Below are positions 1-9,010 of a stretch of 64,000 nt of DNA, one piece after another. Within the stretch, counting starts at the first letter, position 1. Every line of letters starts with the position of its first letter. A model generated the notes under the pieces. It was not told the origin of the DNA. It made no database searches and worked only from the letters and a program-made list of their open reading frames with translations. The position numbers and the translations under genes were made by a program. The DNA lies in assembly GCF_007713465.1 (NCBI RefSeq), contig NZ_VMSG01000008.1, positions 124,001 to 188,000 on the forward strand, in the 5' to 3' direction. The DNA comes from Pseudomonas sp. H3(2019). GTDB taxonomy: Bacteria; Pseudomonadota; Gammaproteobacteria; Pseudomonadales; Pseudomonadaceae.

Positions 1-707
1 TGCAAGGCGCACAGGACGACGGGCACGCAGGCTTCGAATTCCGGTGATAAAGCAATGACTTCAGTGGTGCCCAAGCCAAGCTTGGTCTTGTAGTTCGGGT
101 GCCAGGGATGACCCAGCGTGCCCCACTGTTCAAGCACCGATGTCGGGTTCGGGTGGGAGGGATTGCTCTTGAGCCAGGTCAGCAGATTATCGTCATCGGC
201 GAGTTTGAACTGTTCACGCAGTTGACGGCTCCAGCCGTGGTGAAAGGCCTGGCACAAGGTGGCATTGCAGAAGCTGTCATCAAGCTCTTCGGCCAGGCGA
301 ACGAGCACTTCGGGCGACGGTAAAGGCTCAAGTTGCGTGCAGAGCAGGTTTAGCAACTGTGAAGGAAACAACAGTTTTTGTGCTGGGCATTCAGAGCGAT
401 ACAGCGTGATGTCGCCCTGTAGGTCCCAACTGTGCATCCGCGCCGGGATAAGCCCTTCGAAACACAACCGGGCACCATCGAGCAACGTGAGCCAATGCAT
501 CGAGCCCTTGGCTTGCAGGACTTCGGAATTCAGCAGGCCTTCGCGCAGCAGCGCCTGCAACAAGCGCTGAAAGCTTGCGCGGGTGCTGAGCTCGAGTGTA
601 TCGGCCAGGTGGCCGAGGTTTATCCGGCGAGACGTGAACGCCTCGGTCGCCAGGGCTTCGCTCCAGCGCGAGAGTAACCCTTGCTGTTTTTGCGGGTCCG
701 TGTGCAT
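1..707 (-). CDS. IucA/IucC-family siderophore synthetase, 5' part only (cut by window edge)
   Basis: The reading frame opens at ATG 707 behind a good AAGGAG ribosome site and runs off the left edge with no stop, so about 235 N-terminal residues are visible. Near the cut the translation carries the peptide GHPWHPNYKTKLGLG. This matches the ATP-binding signature (G-H-P-x-H-P-x-x-K) of NRPS-independent siderophore synthetases, which join a carboxylate such as citrate to an amine or alcohol using ATP in the cytoplasm. The upstream part has a short helical segment that could be wHTH-like but is not diagnostic. The gene lies 138 bases downstream of gntR on the same strand, probably as a separate unit. 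Which siderophore is made cannot be told from this fragment, and I saw no clear Fur box. Confidence 0.8.
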   Translation of the reverse strand, partial: MHTDPQKQQGLLSRWSEALATEAFTSRRINLGHLADTLELSTRASFQRLLQALLREGLLNSEVLQAKGSMHWLTLLDGARLCFEGLIPARMHSWDLQGDITLYRSECPAQKLLFPSQLLNLLCTQLEPLPSPEVLVRLAEELDDSFCNATLCQAFHHGWSRQLREQFKLADDDNLLTWLKSNPSHPNPTSVLEQWGTLGHPWHPNYKTKLGLGTTEVIALSPEFEACVPVVLCAL

Positions 708-845
708 GACATAAGACTCCTTGGGGCGGTTAAAAGCAGCTCCAAACAGGCTACGGCAAGCGTAAAAAAATCGATGGCAAGCATTTCCGGCAAATCTGTG
801 GGACGCATCCCAGGGTGTTGGCGGGAATGTCCGAGAGCGGGTTTC

Positions 846-1877
846 CTAGGTACTCTCGCGAACCTTCAACTCAAACCCCATATCGACCACCGGATTGGCC
901 ACCGAATTGCCGGCCATCAAGGTCAGCATGTGCTCGGCGGCGCGGCGGCCGATGGCTTCACGCGGGGTGCTGATGCTGCTCAGGCGCGGCACCATGTGCG
1001 CCGAGGCTGGCAGGTCGTTGAAGCCGAGGACGGCGACTTGTTCGGGGATTTTGATCCCGTGGCGCATGGCTTCGAGCAGGGCGCCCTGGGCCAGGTCGTC
1101 GTTGCCAAAGAAGATCGCGTCAACCTGCGGGTGGCTGGCCATCATCTGCAGGAATAATTCGCCGCCAAGGCCCACCGATGACGGGCGCGGTGTCAGCAAC
1201 TCAAGGTCCGGGTCGTACAGGCCTGCTTGCTGCAATGCGCGCCGAAAACCTTCGCCGCGCAACAAGGTGCGTTGGTCGAGTTGCGCGCCGATGTAGGCCA
1301 GGTGCCGACGACCGCGTGAGATCAAGTGTTGTGCGGCGGTTTCGCCAGCACTCAATTGCGAAAAACCGACACAGTTCAGACCGGCGCCCGGGTCCAGGTC
1401 CATCATGTAGACGCAGGGGATATTGCTGGTCTCGATCATCCGGCGGGCACTTTCGGTGCGATCGAAGCCGGTCAGCAGCAACCCTCTTGGCTGATAGGCC
1501 ATGTAGTTGCGCAGCAGGTTTTCTTCTTCATCACGGGAATAGTGGTAGTTGCCGATCAGCACTTCGAAGCCTTTGGGACGCAGCACCTGATGGATGGCTT
1601 CAAGGGTTTCGATGAACAGCAGGTTCGACAGCGATGGCACCAGGACCACCACCGAATGGCTCTGGGCCGAGGCCAGGGCGCGGGCGGCGGGGTTGACCAC
1701 GTAGTTCAGTTCGAGCGCGGCCTGCTGGACCTTTTCCACCAGTTCGGTGGCGACGGTGCTGATACCGCGCAGGGCCCTGGACGCGGTGATCGGGCTCACA
1801 CCTGCCAGACGGGCAACTTCGTTGAGGGTAGGGCGACCGGTGGTGCGAGTATTTTTATCGTTTTTAGTGGAGGTCAT
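846..1877 (-). CDS. gntR: GntR, LacI-family repressor of gluconate genes
   Basis: A 343-residue LacI/GalR-family regulator. The N-terminal helix-turn-helix is visible at about residues 17-36 (TLNEVARLAGVSPITASRAL), followed by a periplasmic-binding-protein-like sensor domain to the C-terminus. I chose ATG 1877 over a TTG 15 bases upstream because homologues begin a few residues before the RPTLNEVA motif; neither start has a strong ribosome site. It is divergent from gntK. One copy of the GntR operator core (AGGTAGCGCT) lies just upstream of its own start, which indicates autoregulation. In Pseudomonas GntR releases its operators when gluconate or 6-phosphogluconate is present (established for P. 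aeruginosa). Identity rests on the neighbouring gntK/gntP and the operators. Confidence 0.93.
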   Translation of the reverse strand: MTSTKNDKNTRTTGRPTLNEVARLAGVSPITASRALRGISTVATELVEKVQQAALELNYVVNPAARALASAQSHSVVVLVPSLSNLLFIETLEAIHQVLRPKGFEVLIGNYHYSRDEEENLLRNYMAYQPRGLLLTGFDRTESARRMIETSNIPCVYMMDLDPGAGLNCVGFSQLSAGETAAQHLISRGRRHLAYIGAQLDQRTLLRGEGFRRALQQAGLYDPDLELLTPRPSSVGLGGELFLQMMASHPQVDAIFFGNDDLAQGALLEAMRHGIKIPEQVAVLGFNDLPASAHMVPRLSSISTPREAIGRRAAEHMLTLMAGNSVANPVVDMGFELKVREST

Positions 1878-1906
1878 CGGGCTGCTTGCCAAACAAAATT
1901 CAAGGC

Positions 1907-1923
1907 ACTAAGGTAGCGCTGTC
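1907..1923 (+). promoter_or_regulatory. GntR operator O1 (gntR promoter)
   Basis: Bases 1907-1920 read ACTAAGGTAGCGCT. This fits the published P. aeruginosa GntR consensus AC-N-AAG-N-TAGCGCT exactly. It lies 30 bases upstream of the gntR start codon, so it should mediate autoregulation. Confidence 0.8.
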
Positions 1924-2058
1924 TCGATGCGGCTGCAAATGCTTGAGCAGGGTTTGCCTGATCCCTGCTTTTTGGCGTTGGGAAAGAACGTGCTGCAACC
2001 CATAAAAATGACAAGAAGGCGTCGGCAATGCCTGCTTTTGCACTAGAGTTTCACGTAG

Positions 2059-2074
2059 CAAAGGTAGCGCTGTC
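2059..2074 (+). promoter_or_regulatory. GntR operator O2 (gntK promoter)
   Basis: AAAGGTAGCGCTGTC repeats the core of O1 with the first two consensus bases changed to GC. It lies about 20 bases upstream of the gntK start codon. Confidence 0.75.
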
Positions 2075-2092
2075 TGCGCGCTGAGGTGTTAC

Positions 2093-2626
2093 ATGAGTCA
2101 ACCCATCACCGCCCTGGTCATCATGGGCGTGGCCGGCTGCGGCAAGTCCAGCGTCAGCGAAGCCCTGTGCCTGCTCAGCGGCGCAACCGGCATTGAAGGC
2201 GATACCTTTCACCCTGCTGCCAATATCGAAAAGATGAGCGCAGGCATTCCTCTCAACGACGACGACCGGGCCGGCTGGCTCGACAGCCTGTGCGATGAGC
2301 TGTGTCGCGTCGATGCCTCGGGCGCACACCCGGTGCTGACCTGCTCGGCGCTCAAGCACAGTTACCGTGAACGCTTGCGCAGCGCCTTGCCGGGCCTGGG
2401 TTTCGTGTTCCTTGAGTTGACCCCTGAAGTCGCCGCCGAGCGCGTGGCCCATCGTCCGGGGCATTTCATGCCGTCGACCTTGATCGCCAGCCAGTTCGCG
2501 ACCCTTGAACCCCCCGTTGGCGAGCCACTGACCCTGGCGCTCGATGCCTCGAAGCACAGTGTCGATGAGCTCGCCCGGCAGGCCCACGCCTGGTGGCTCA
2601 GTCATGGTCTGAAACTCGCCAGTTGA
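2093..2626 (+). CDS. gntK: Gluconokinase
   Basis: A 177-residue kinase that phosphorylates gluconate to 6-phosphogluconate, feeding the Entner-Doudoroff pathway. The P-loop GVAGCGKS is at residues 12-19, and the length is typical of GntK/IdnK-type gluconokinases. The start at 2093 has GAGG six bases upstream. A GntR operator overlaps the promoter region and another separates gntK from gntP 83 bases downstream. gntK and gntP may therefore be transcribed both together and separately. Confidence 0.95.
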   Translation: MSQPITALVIMGVAGCGKSSVSEALCLLSGATGIEGDTFHPAANIEKMSAGIPLNDDDRAGWLDSLCDELCRVDASGAHPVLTCSALKHSYRERLRSALPGLGFVFLELTPEVAAERVAHRPGHFMPSTLIASQFATLEPPVGEPLTLALDASKHSVDELARQAHAWWLSHGLKLAS

Positions 2627-2636
2627 GTGTTGCTTC

Positions 2637-2652
2637 AAGAGGTAGCGCTGTC
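2637..2652 (+). promoter_or_regulatory. GntR operator O3 (gntP promoter)
   Basis: AAGAGGTAGCGCTGTC between gntK and gntP repeats the GGTAGCGCTGTC core of O1 and O2 but diverges in the 5' half. It suggests that gntP has its own GntR-controlled promoter inside the operon. Confidence 0.7.
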
Positions 2653-2709
2653 CTGACGGCATTTGAATAACCCGCTTCAATAACAACAACAAACAGGAGA
2701 TACCCCCCC

Positions 2710-4062
2710 ATGTTTGGCATGTCCCACGAGTCGTTTTTGCTGCTCGATGCAGTGATCACCGTGATTGGATTGATCGTCCTGATCACCCGGTTCAAGCTTC
2801 ACCCCTTCATTGCATTAATCATCGCCGCGGCTTTTCTCGGGCTGACCTCGGGCATGCCGATTGGCACCATCATCAAGGCGTTCCAGGACGGTTTCGGTGG
2901 GGTGCTCGGGTTTGTCGGGATCATCCTCGCGCTGGGTACCATGCTCGGCAAAATGATGGCCGAATCGGGCGGGGCGGATCAGATCGCCCAGACCCTGATT
3001 CGCGCGTTCGGTAAAGAACGCGTGCAATGGGCCATGATGTTTGCGGCTTTCCTGGTTGGCATTCCGTTGTTCTTCGAAATTGGCTTTGTGCTGCTGATTC
3101 CGCTGGTGTTCATCGTTGCCCGCCGCACCGGCGTTTCAATCATCAAGATTGGCATCCCGCTGCTGGCCGGCCTGTCTGCCGTGCACGGTCTGGTTCCGCC
3201 GCACCCGGGTCCATTGCTGGCCATCGGGGTGTTCGGTGCCGACATCGGTAAAACCATTCTCTACGGTCTGATCGTCGCGCTGCCGACGGCCATTATTGCC
3301 GGCCCGATTTACGGCACGTTCATTGCCAAGTACATCCCCGGTCATCCAAACCAGGAGCTGGTGGATCAACTGGCCCGCGAGCCTCACTCCAGCACCTTGC
3401 CGAGCTTCTGCATCACGCTGATCACCGTGCTGCTGCCGGTATTCCTGATGCTGCTCAAGACCTTTGCCGACATCGCGCTGCCCGATGGGCATTTCTTCCG
3501 CACCTGGATGGACATGATCGGTCACCCGATCTCGGCCTTGCTGCTGGCGTTGCTGCTGTCGCTGTACACCTTCGGGCATCGTCAGGGCATCGGTTCCAAA
3601 CAGATTCTGAAACTGCTCGACGCCAGTCTGGCGCCGACCGCCGCGATCATTCTGATCATCGGTGCCGGTGGTGGCTTCAAGCAGATGCTGGTGACCAGTG
3701 GTGTGGGCGATGTAATCGGCCACATGGCGGTGAGCGCACAGATTTCGCCAATTCTGCTGGCCTGGCTGGTCGCCGCGGTAATCCGCGTGGCCACCGGTTC
3801 CGCAACCGTGGCGACCATTACCGGTGCGGGTATCGTGGTGCCGGTGGTGGGGATGATCCCGGGGGTTAACCGCGAGTTGCTGGTGCTGGCCACCGGCGCG
3901 GGTTCGTTGATCCTGTCTCACGTCAACGACGCAGGCTTCTGGCTGGTCAAGCAGTACTTCAACATGACCGTAGCCGAAACCTTCAAGACCTGGACGGCGA
4001 TGGAAACCATCCTGTCGGTCGTTGCACTGGGCTTCATCATGTTGTTGTCGTTGGTGGTTTGA
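2710..4062 (+). CDS. gntP: Gluconate permease, GntP family
   Basis: A 450-residue, strongly hydrophobic inner-membrane protein with about 12 predicted membrane segments. It belongs to the GntP gluconate:H+ symporter family, recognised from its hydrophobic pattern, the SAVHGLVPPHPGPL segment near residue 155 and its position after gntK. AGGAG lies ten bases upstream of ATG 2710; the spacer contains a run of seven C residues. It imports gluconate for GntK. A strong terminator follows at 4117-4155, closing the gnt unit. Confidence 0.94.
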   Translation: MFGMSHESFLLLDAVITVIGLIVLITRFKLHPFIALIIAAAFLGLTSGMPIGTIIKAFQDGFGGVLGFVGIILALGTMLGKMMAESGGADQIAQTLIRAFGKERVQWAMMFAAFLVGIPLFFEIGFVLLIPLVFIVARRTGVSIIKIGIPLLAGLSAVHGLVPPHPGPLLAIGVFGADIGKTILYGLIVALPTAIIAGPIYGTFIAKYIPGHPNQELVDQLAREPHSSTLPSFCITLITVLLPVFLMLLKTFADIALPDGHFFRTWMDMIGHPISALLLALLLSLYTFGHRQGIGSKQILKLLDASLAPTAAIILIIGAGGGFKQMLVTSGVGDVIGHMAVSAQISPILLAWLVAAVIRVATGSATVATITGAGIVVPVVGMIPGVNRELLVLATGAGSLILSHVNDAGFWLVKQYFNMTVAETFKTWTAMETILSVVALGFIMLLSLVV

Positions 4063-4116
4063 TTTATTGCGGTGTCTGCACGTTGTGCGGGTACCGTGCT
4101 TACAGCGTCACCCGAG

Positions 4117-4155
4117 CCGCGAAAGGATGATCAGTCCTTTCGCGGTTTTCTTTTT
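4117..4155 (+). terminator. Rho-independent terminator after gntP
   Basis: A perfect 11-bp stem (CCGCGAAAGGA at 4117-4127, its complement at 4135-4145) with a 7-base loop is followed by TTTTCTTTTT. Confidence 0.9.
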
Positions 4156-4282
4156 GTCATCCTCAATCCCTGAATACCGCTCGTCGGCACTGTCAACTTT
4201 GACAGGTAGGCTCTGTGTCGTGCCGCGCGTAAAAGTTGCTCATGAACTCTTGACTCATTTACGCGTACAGGGAGAAAACATC

Positions 4283-5947
4283 ATGACCGCAAAAGAAGCT
4301 GGGTTAACGCAAGTAGGTCGGGCAGGCAGGGATAGCAAACTTGTTTTTCAATCGGATCCGGGGACTGTAGTAGCGGGGGTTACTTTAGGGGGGGGTGCGG
4401 CTGAAAAAACTTATGTGGTGAATGGATTCTCGCCCAGTACCAAAGATGATCAGTTGTCCTGGACCCCCGGGCGTGTGACAAAAAATGTGTTTAACCAATA
4501 TGAAAAAAATGAGTTCGAGTGCTTTTGCTATTACAGCGACTGGGGGATTGGTGATCCGCGTTATGAGGGGACTGCCCCCCAAGCCACGGGAGGGCGTGGC
4601 ACCGACGTGATGAGGCTGCTAGGCAAGACCGGGACCTTTGACAAGATCGTTCTCGGCTTTGCTGCGATTGTCGGAGACCTTGGAGTCAATAGAAATGTCA
4701 TCGCCAGAGCAGCACACTATTGGGACCATGAACCAGTGCCGGGTGTCCCCCCGACTCAGGCACAGCTAGACGCAGCAGAGAAACTCTGGATGTCCAAGGC
4801 GGCACTCACCGATCCTTGGGGTGATGTCGCGGCCTATATCAATTGCGGGTATTCGAGTTATATCGGTGAAAATTACAAGGAGCTCTTTGACCCCGCGAAG
4901 GCACAAGGATTGTTGGGTGCATTGGGTAAACTCAAAACGGCCAACCCGGACATGCAAGTGTCCCTCAGCCTAGGCGGTTGGTCGATGAGTGAAGCCTTTT
5001 TCGATCTCGTCCGTGATCCAGACAGGCTACCCATTCTTGTCGACTCCATTGTCGCTATCTTTGAAAAATTCCCCATGTTTACCGGCATTGATATCGATTG
5101 GGAGTACCCAGGGGCTCCCGGCAACGCACCCGGAGACGGGGACACCTGGAAGCCGAATAAATACGATGACAATGACGCTGCTTACTTTGCGGTGCTGATA
5201 CGCGCGGTAAAGGCCAAGTTGCCGAATGTGGAAATCAGCATTGCTTCCATTGCCGACCCGGTGAAGTTGGCCAAGTCCCATATTCTGTTGTTGATTGCGG
5301 CTGGCGTCGATATTGTCAACCTGATGTGTTACGACTTCTTTGGCACGCCATGGGCAACAACGCTGCAGCACCATTGCAACCTGTACCGCAGCAACCCAGC
5401 TGATATCACCGAGAACTCTGTGCATTCCGCGGTGCAGTACTTGTTGGGGCTGGGTGTTGATTCGAAAAAGATCTGTTTGGGATACGCGGGCTACAGTCGA
5501 AATGCTCAACAGGCAAAACTGGAAAGTGTTTCCCCTTTGAAAGGGACGTACGCCCCCCGCAACGGGACTGACACGGGAGGTTCGTTTGAAAGTGGCGTCA
5601 CCGAATGGCCAGATATGATTTACAACTATCTGGACCTGGAGACGAAGCAACCGCTCAATGGCTTCATCCTGTACACCGACGACAAGGCTGATGCCGACTT
5701 TCTCTACAACCCGACGACTGAGTTGTTCATTTCCTTCGATACGCCTCGTACGATCAAGGCCAAAGGCGAGTACGTGAAAAAATGGAACCTCGGAGGGCTG
5801 TTCAGTTGGATGGGCGATTATGACAACGGCATGCTGAACAACGCCGCATGTGAAGGGGTGGGTCGTACACTGAAAACTGAGGCTATTGATATGTCACCTT
5901 TCTACTACAAAGGCGCGACTGAACTACCGCCTCCACCACGGCGTTAG
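4283..5947 (+). CDS. GH18 chitinase without signal peptide
   Basis: ATG 4283 has GGAG eight bases upstream and gives 554 residues; the open frame extends further upstream but without a ribosome site. The GH18 signatures are present: SLGGWS at 229-234 and GIDIDWEYP at 268-276, with the catalytic acid Glu274 and both preceding Asp residues intact. An active endo- or exo-chitinase is therefore expected. There is no N-terminal signal peptide and no visible chitin-binding module. In this it resembles the chitinases associated with insecticidal toxin complexes (Yersinia entomophaga Chi1/Chi2 type) more than secreted ChiC. Base composition is clearly lower in GC than the flanking genes, and the gene contains a G8 tract at 4388-4395. 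It stands alone between two terminators and was probably acquired. Confidence 0.88.
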   Translation: MTAKEAGLTQVGRAGRDSKLVFQSDPGTVVAGVTLGGGAAEKTYVVNGFSPSTKDDQLSWTPGRVTKNVFNQYEKNEFECFCYYSDWGIGDPRYEGTAPQATGGRGTDVMRLLGKTGTFDKIVLGFAAIVGDLGVNRNVIARAAHYWDHEPVPGVPPTQAQLDAAEKLWMSKAALTDPWGDVAAYINCGYSSYIGENYKELFDPAKAQGLLGALGKLKTANPDMQVSLSLGGWSMSEAFFDLVRDPDRLPILVDSIVAIFEKFPMFTGIDIDWEYPGAPGNAPGDGDTWKPNKYDDNDAAYFAVLIRAVKAKLPNVEISIASIADPVKLAKSHILLLIAAGVDIVNLMCYDFFGTPWATTLQHHCNLYRSNPADITENSVHSAVQYLLGLGVDSKKICLGYAGYSRNAQQAKLESVSPLKGTYAPRNGTDTGGSFESGVTEWPDMIYNYLDLETKQPLNGFILYTDDKADADFLYNPTTELFISFDTPRTIKAKGEYVKKWNLGGLFSWMGDYDNGMLNNAACEGVGRTLKTEAIDMSPFYYKGATELPPPPRR

Positions 5948-5968
5948 TCATCAACGACCCGAAACGAA

Positions 5969-6007
5969 AAATGCCCCTGTGAGCGCAACACGCTCACAGG
6001 GGCATTT
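5969..6007. terminator. Bidirectional terminator between chitinase and aminotransferase genes
   Basis: A perfect 17-bp stem (5969-5985 with 5991-6007) and a 5-base loop, flanked by A-rich sequence on the left and a short T run on the right. It can end both convergent transcripts. Confidence 0.88.
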
Positions 6008-6034
6008 CCTTGCAACGTTCAAAACGCCGCGATA

Positions 6035-7240
6035 TCAACCCGCCGCCGCATCCGCCCGAAACATCCCGCGAATCCCGCGGACGGCCTGACGAATCCGGTC
6101 CTGGTTTTCGATCAGCGCAAAGCGCACATGATCATCCCCGTATTCACCAAACCCCACCCCCGGAGACACACAGACTTTGGCCTCGGCCAAGAGTTTCTTG
6201 GCGAACTCCAGTGAACCCAGGTGCGCATAAGCGTCAGGAATCTTGGCCCAGACGTACATCGAGGCTTTCGGGTTTTCGACCATCCAGCCCAGTTCATGCA
6301 GGCCCTTGACCAGCACGTTGCGCCGTTGCCGATACTGCTCGGCGATGTCTTTGACGCACTGTTGATCACCTTCCAGCGCGGCGATGGCCGCCACTTGCAG
6401 CGGGGTGAAAGTGCCATAGTCGTGGTAGCTCTTGATCCGCGCCAGGGCGTTGACCAGTTCCGGGTTGCCGACCATGAAACCGATCCGCCAGCCGGCCATG
6501 TTGTAGCTCTTGGACAGGGTGAAGAATTCCACCGCAATGTCCTTGGCGCCTGGCACCTGCATGATCGACGGGGCTTTCCAGCCATCGTAGACAATGTCGG
6601 CGTAGGCCAGGTCGTGCACCACCAGCACGTCATATTGTTTGGCGAGGGCGATCACCCGCTCGAAGAAATCCAGTTCGACGCACTGCGCGGTCGGGTTGGA
6701 CGGGAAGCCGAGAATCATCATCTTCGGCTTCGGAATCGAGCCGCGAATGGCTCGTTCCAGCTCGGCGAAAAAGTCCACGCCGGGGATCAGCGGCACCGAG
6801 CGCACTTGTGCGCCGGCAATCACTGCGCCGTAGATGTGGATCGGGTAGCTCGGGTTCGGCACGAGCACGGTGTCGCCCTGATCGAGCGTGGCGAGCATCA
6901 GGTGCGCCAGCCCTTCTTTGGAACCGATGGTGACGATGGCTTCGTTTTCCGGGTCGATGTCGACCTGGTAGCGATCCTTGTACCAGTTGGAAATCGCCCG
7001 GCGCAGACGCGGAATACCCTTGGAGGTGGAGTAGCCGTGGGTGTCTTCGCGCTGGGCAACGGTCACCAGTTTTTCGACGATGTGCGGTGGAGTCGGGCCG
7101 TCAGGGTTGCCCATGCTCAAGTCGATGATGTCTTCGCCACGACGACGGGCGGCCATCTTCAGCTCGGCAGTGATGTTGAATACGTAAGGGGGGAGTCGAT
7201 CTATGCGCGCAAAGCGGCGCGGCGAACCTTGTTCGGCCAT
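6035..7240 (-). CDS. alaC: AlaC-type pyridoxal-phosphate aminotransferase
   Basis: A 401-residue class I/II aminotransferase, most like the AlaC/YfdZ alanine transaminase (pyruvate + glutamate to alanine + 2-oxoglutarate). The PLP-binding Lys244 lies in [14 protein letters not shown], with [12 protein letters not shown] at 209-220 and the SNPT motif at 181-184. I chose ATG 7240, preceded by GAGG at six bases, over a GTG 51 bases upstream. Substrate assignment within this subgroup is by family resemblance only; LL-diaminopimelate or other aminotransferase activity cannot be excluded. Confidence 0.85.
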   Translation of the reverse strand: MAEQGSPRRFARIDRLPPYVFNITAELKMAARRRGEDIIDLSMGNPDGPTPPHIVEKLVTVAQREDTHGYSTSKGIPRLRRAISNWYKDRYQVDIDPENEAIVTIGSKEGLAHLMLATLDQGDTVLVPNPSYPIHIYGAVIAGAQVRSVPLIPGVDFFAELERAIRGSIPKPKMMILGFPSNPTAQCVELDFFERVIALAKQYDVLVVHDLAYADIVYDGWKAPSIMQVPGAKDIAVEFFTLSKSYNMAGWRIGFMVGNPELVNALARIKSYHDYGTFTPLQVAAIAALEGDQQCVKDIAEQYRQRRNVLVKGLHELGWMVENPKASMYVWAKIPDAYAHLGSLEFAKKLLAEAKVCVSPGVGFGEYGDDHVRFALIENQDRIRQAVRGIRGMFRADAAAG

Positions 7241-7468
7241 TGTTGCCTCGATAACGTAAGCGCCCGGAACCGTCCGAGCGACGCTGGCCACTGCGGTGGC
7301 CTGTGGCGAAAGATAAGGGCGCCGATGGCCAATTGTCTAGTGGCGAGGTTCAACTATTTTCCATGACACTATTGATCGCCCGCGCAAGTTTTCGCCATCA
7401 GCCAGCGCGCGCACACTTCTTGCAGAAGTTGGCACTTACTCAACGACCACTTTTAAACGAGATGCAAA

Positions 7469-8131
7469 ATGGAATTTTCCAGCGGCTTTTTACTGAGCCT
7501 TTCTCTGTGCCTGGACATCGGCGTGGCCAACATTGCGATGATCACACTGGCCATGCAACGCGGGTATTTTCAGGGTTTTGCGTTGGGGCTCGGCACCTGT
7601 GTCGGCGACTTGGTATACGCAGTATTGGCGCTGGCGGGCATGACGGTGCTGTTGCAGTATTCAGCGGTGCGCTGGGTGTTGTGGGTCGGTGGTTCGGCGT
7701 TGCTGCTGTACTTCGCGGCGAAGATGATTTATTCGGCGATTTATCACAGCGCCGTGTTGGCGGAGGCGGGTGAGGTCAGTGCCGGCTCCCATCGCCGGGA
7801 GTTTTTCCGGGGGATTTTTCTGGCAATGTCGTCGCCCAGCGCGATTCTCTGGTTCGCCGCCGTCGGCGGTACGCTGATTGCCCGTTCCGGGGGCGGTAGC
7901 CTGACCAATGCCGCACTGTTTCTGGCAGGGTTCTTTTGCGCCGGGCTGCTGTGGTGCGTTGCCCTGTGCCTGGCGGCGACCCAGGGCGGCAAGCTTCTGG
8001 GTGACAAGCTGCTGCGCTACTCTTACCTGGTATCTGCAGCGATCTTCTGTTATTTCGCGGTCTACGTGATTATTTCTGGCTACCAGGAATTTATTCTCCC
8101 GACTGCGGTTGCAGAACTTCCGGGTCTTTGA
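7469..8131 (+). CDS. LysE-family amino-acid exporter
   Basis: A 220-residue inner-membrane protein with about six hydrophobic segments and the LysE/RhtB layout. It has an N-terminal helix followed by a small-residue-rich stretch (LCLDIGVANIAMITLAMQRG, residues about 13-32) and a second half that begins after a charged loop (SHRREFF). Such proteins export amino acids or related metabolites using the proton gradient; the substrate is not predictable here. It is divergent from alaC, separated by 228 bases. Confidence 0.85.
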   Translation: MEFSSGFLLSLSLCLDIGVANIAMITLAMQRGYFQGFALGLGTCVGDLVYAVLALAGMTVLLQYSAVRWVLWVGGSALLLYFAAKMIYSAIYHSAVLAEAGEVSAGSHRREFFRGIFLAMSSPSAILWFAAVGGTLIARSGGGSLTNAALFLAGFFCAGLLWCVALCLAATQGGKLLGDKLLRYSYLVSAAIFCYFAVYVIISGYQEFILPTAVAELPGL

Positions 8132-8197
8132 CTGGGGGAATCCGGTTTGGCTTCTATACTTGCAGCCGAACCCACCTTCAGTTGCAGGAGTTGATTC

Positions 8198-8686
8198 ATG
8201 GATGATCCAAAAAAGGGCGAAATCGCTGAGCCGCGCTTCGAAGCGGGGCATTTTATGCTGATCGCTGGACTTGGCGGACAGTTTAGCGCGGACACCACCG
8301 AAGGTATTCCCAAGCTCTGGGATAAATTCGTACCGCACATCGGTAACGTTCCAGGGCAGATCGGGGAAGTAACCTACGGTGTCTGCTGCAACCCGGACGG
8401 TAAAGGTGGTTTCGAGTACATCGCGGGTGTCGAGATCAGCAAGCTCGATGACCTGCCGGAACTCTACCGCTGGATCGAAATACAGCCTCAGCACTATGCG
8501 GTGTTCAAGCACGAAGGTGCGCTCGACACCCTGCCGCAAACCTTTCAGTACATCTGGAAAACCTGGTTGCCGCAGTCAGGTCATGAAGCCGCCGATGCCC
8601 CGGAGTTCGAGCGCTACAGCGACGACTTCAACCCGAAACTCAATACCGGCGTGCTGGAAATCTGGGTACCGCTCAAAACGGCCTGA
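8198..8686 (+). CDS. GyrI-like / AraC-effector-binding domain protein
   Basis: A 162-residue cytoplasmic protein with AGGAG eight bases before ATG 8198. Its sequence pattern fits the stand-alone small-molecule-binding domain shared by GyrI/SbmC and the C-terminal domains of Rob-like regulators: an early strand followed by TEGIPKLWDKF, a central YGVCCNP, a YIAGVEI strand, and a final LEIWVPLK strand. It has no DNA-binding domain. It may bind a hydrophobic ligand or toxin, or inhibit DNA gyrase as GyrI does; the actual role is unknown. Confidence 0.78.
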   Translation: MDDPKKGEIAEPRFEAGHFMLIAGLGGQFSADTTEGIPKLWDKFVPHIGNVPGQIGEVTYGVCCNPDGKGGFEYIAGVEISKLDDLPELYRWIEIQPQHYAVFKHEGALDTLPQTFQYIWKTWLPQSGHEAADAPEFERYSDDFNPKLNTGVLEIWVPLKTA

Positions 8687-8697
8687 ATGGCTTGTGA

Positions 8698-8719
8698 GGC
8701 GGCGCACTCAAGCGCCGCC
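8698..8719. terminator. GC hairpin after the GyrI-like gene
   Basis: A perfect 8-bp GGCGGCGC stem and six-base loop lie between two genes that converge. There is no T run on either side, so termination is only probable. Confidence 0.45.
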
Positions 8720-8736
8720 GCCACTCGGCATCTGCA

Positions 8737-8847
8737 CTATTTGTCTTTGCTGATTCGCCGCGCTCGCAGCACATCGATCGTCAACGTGATAAAGCCGAAA
8801 GCACTGATGGTGAACAGCATAAGAAGACCGACCTGAACGCTAGTCAT
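8737..8847 (-). CDS. Small single-pass membrane protein, 36 aa
   Basis: An ORF below usual length cut-offs. ATG 8847 is preceded by GAGGG about ten bases upstream and the stop is at 8737-8739. The product has a hydrophobic stretch at about residues 6-24 (VGLLMLFTISAFGFITLTI) followed by a basic tail (RARRISKDK), the expected layout for a bitopic small protein with its C-terminus in the cytoplasm. It fills an otherwise empty 324-base gap. I do not recognise a family, and function is unknown. Conservation of frame in related genomes would decide whether it is real. Confidence 0.62.
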   Translation of the reverse strand: MTSVQVGLLMLFTISAFGFITLTIDVLRARRISKDK

Positions 8848-9010
8848 GGTGAGTTTCCCTCTTCATGGCGAAAGACAGGGACAAGCAATAGCCCGAACCT
8901 TGCGCGAAAGAAAGCGGCTATACGAAGGCTTTACGGGCCAGCAGATGATCGATATGCCGTCCTTATTAATTTATGATTCGCTCCCTCTTTTTCGCTGACC
9001 GGGCCACGCC

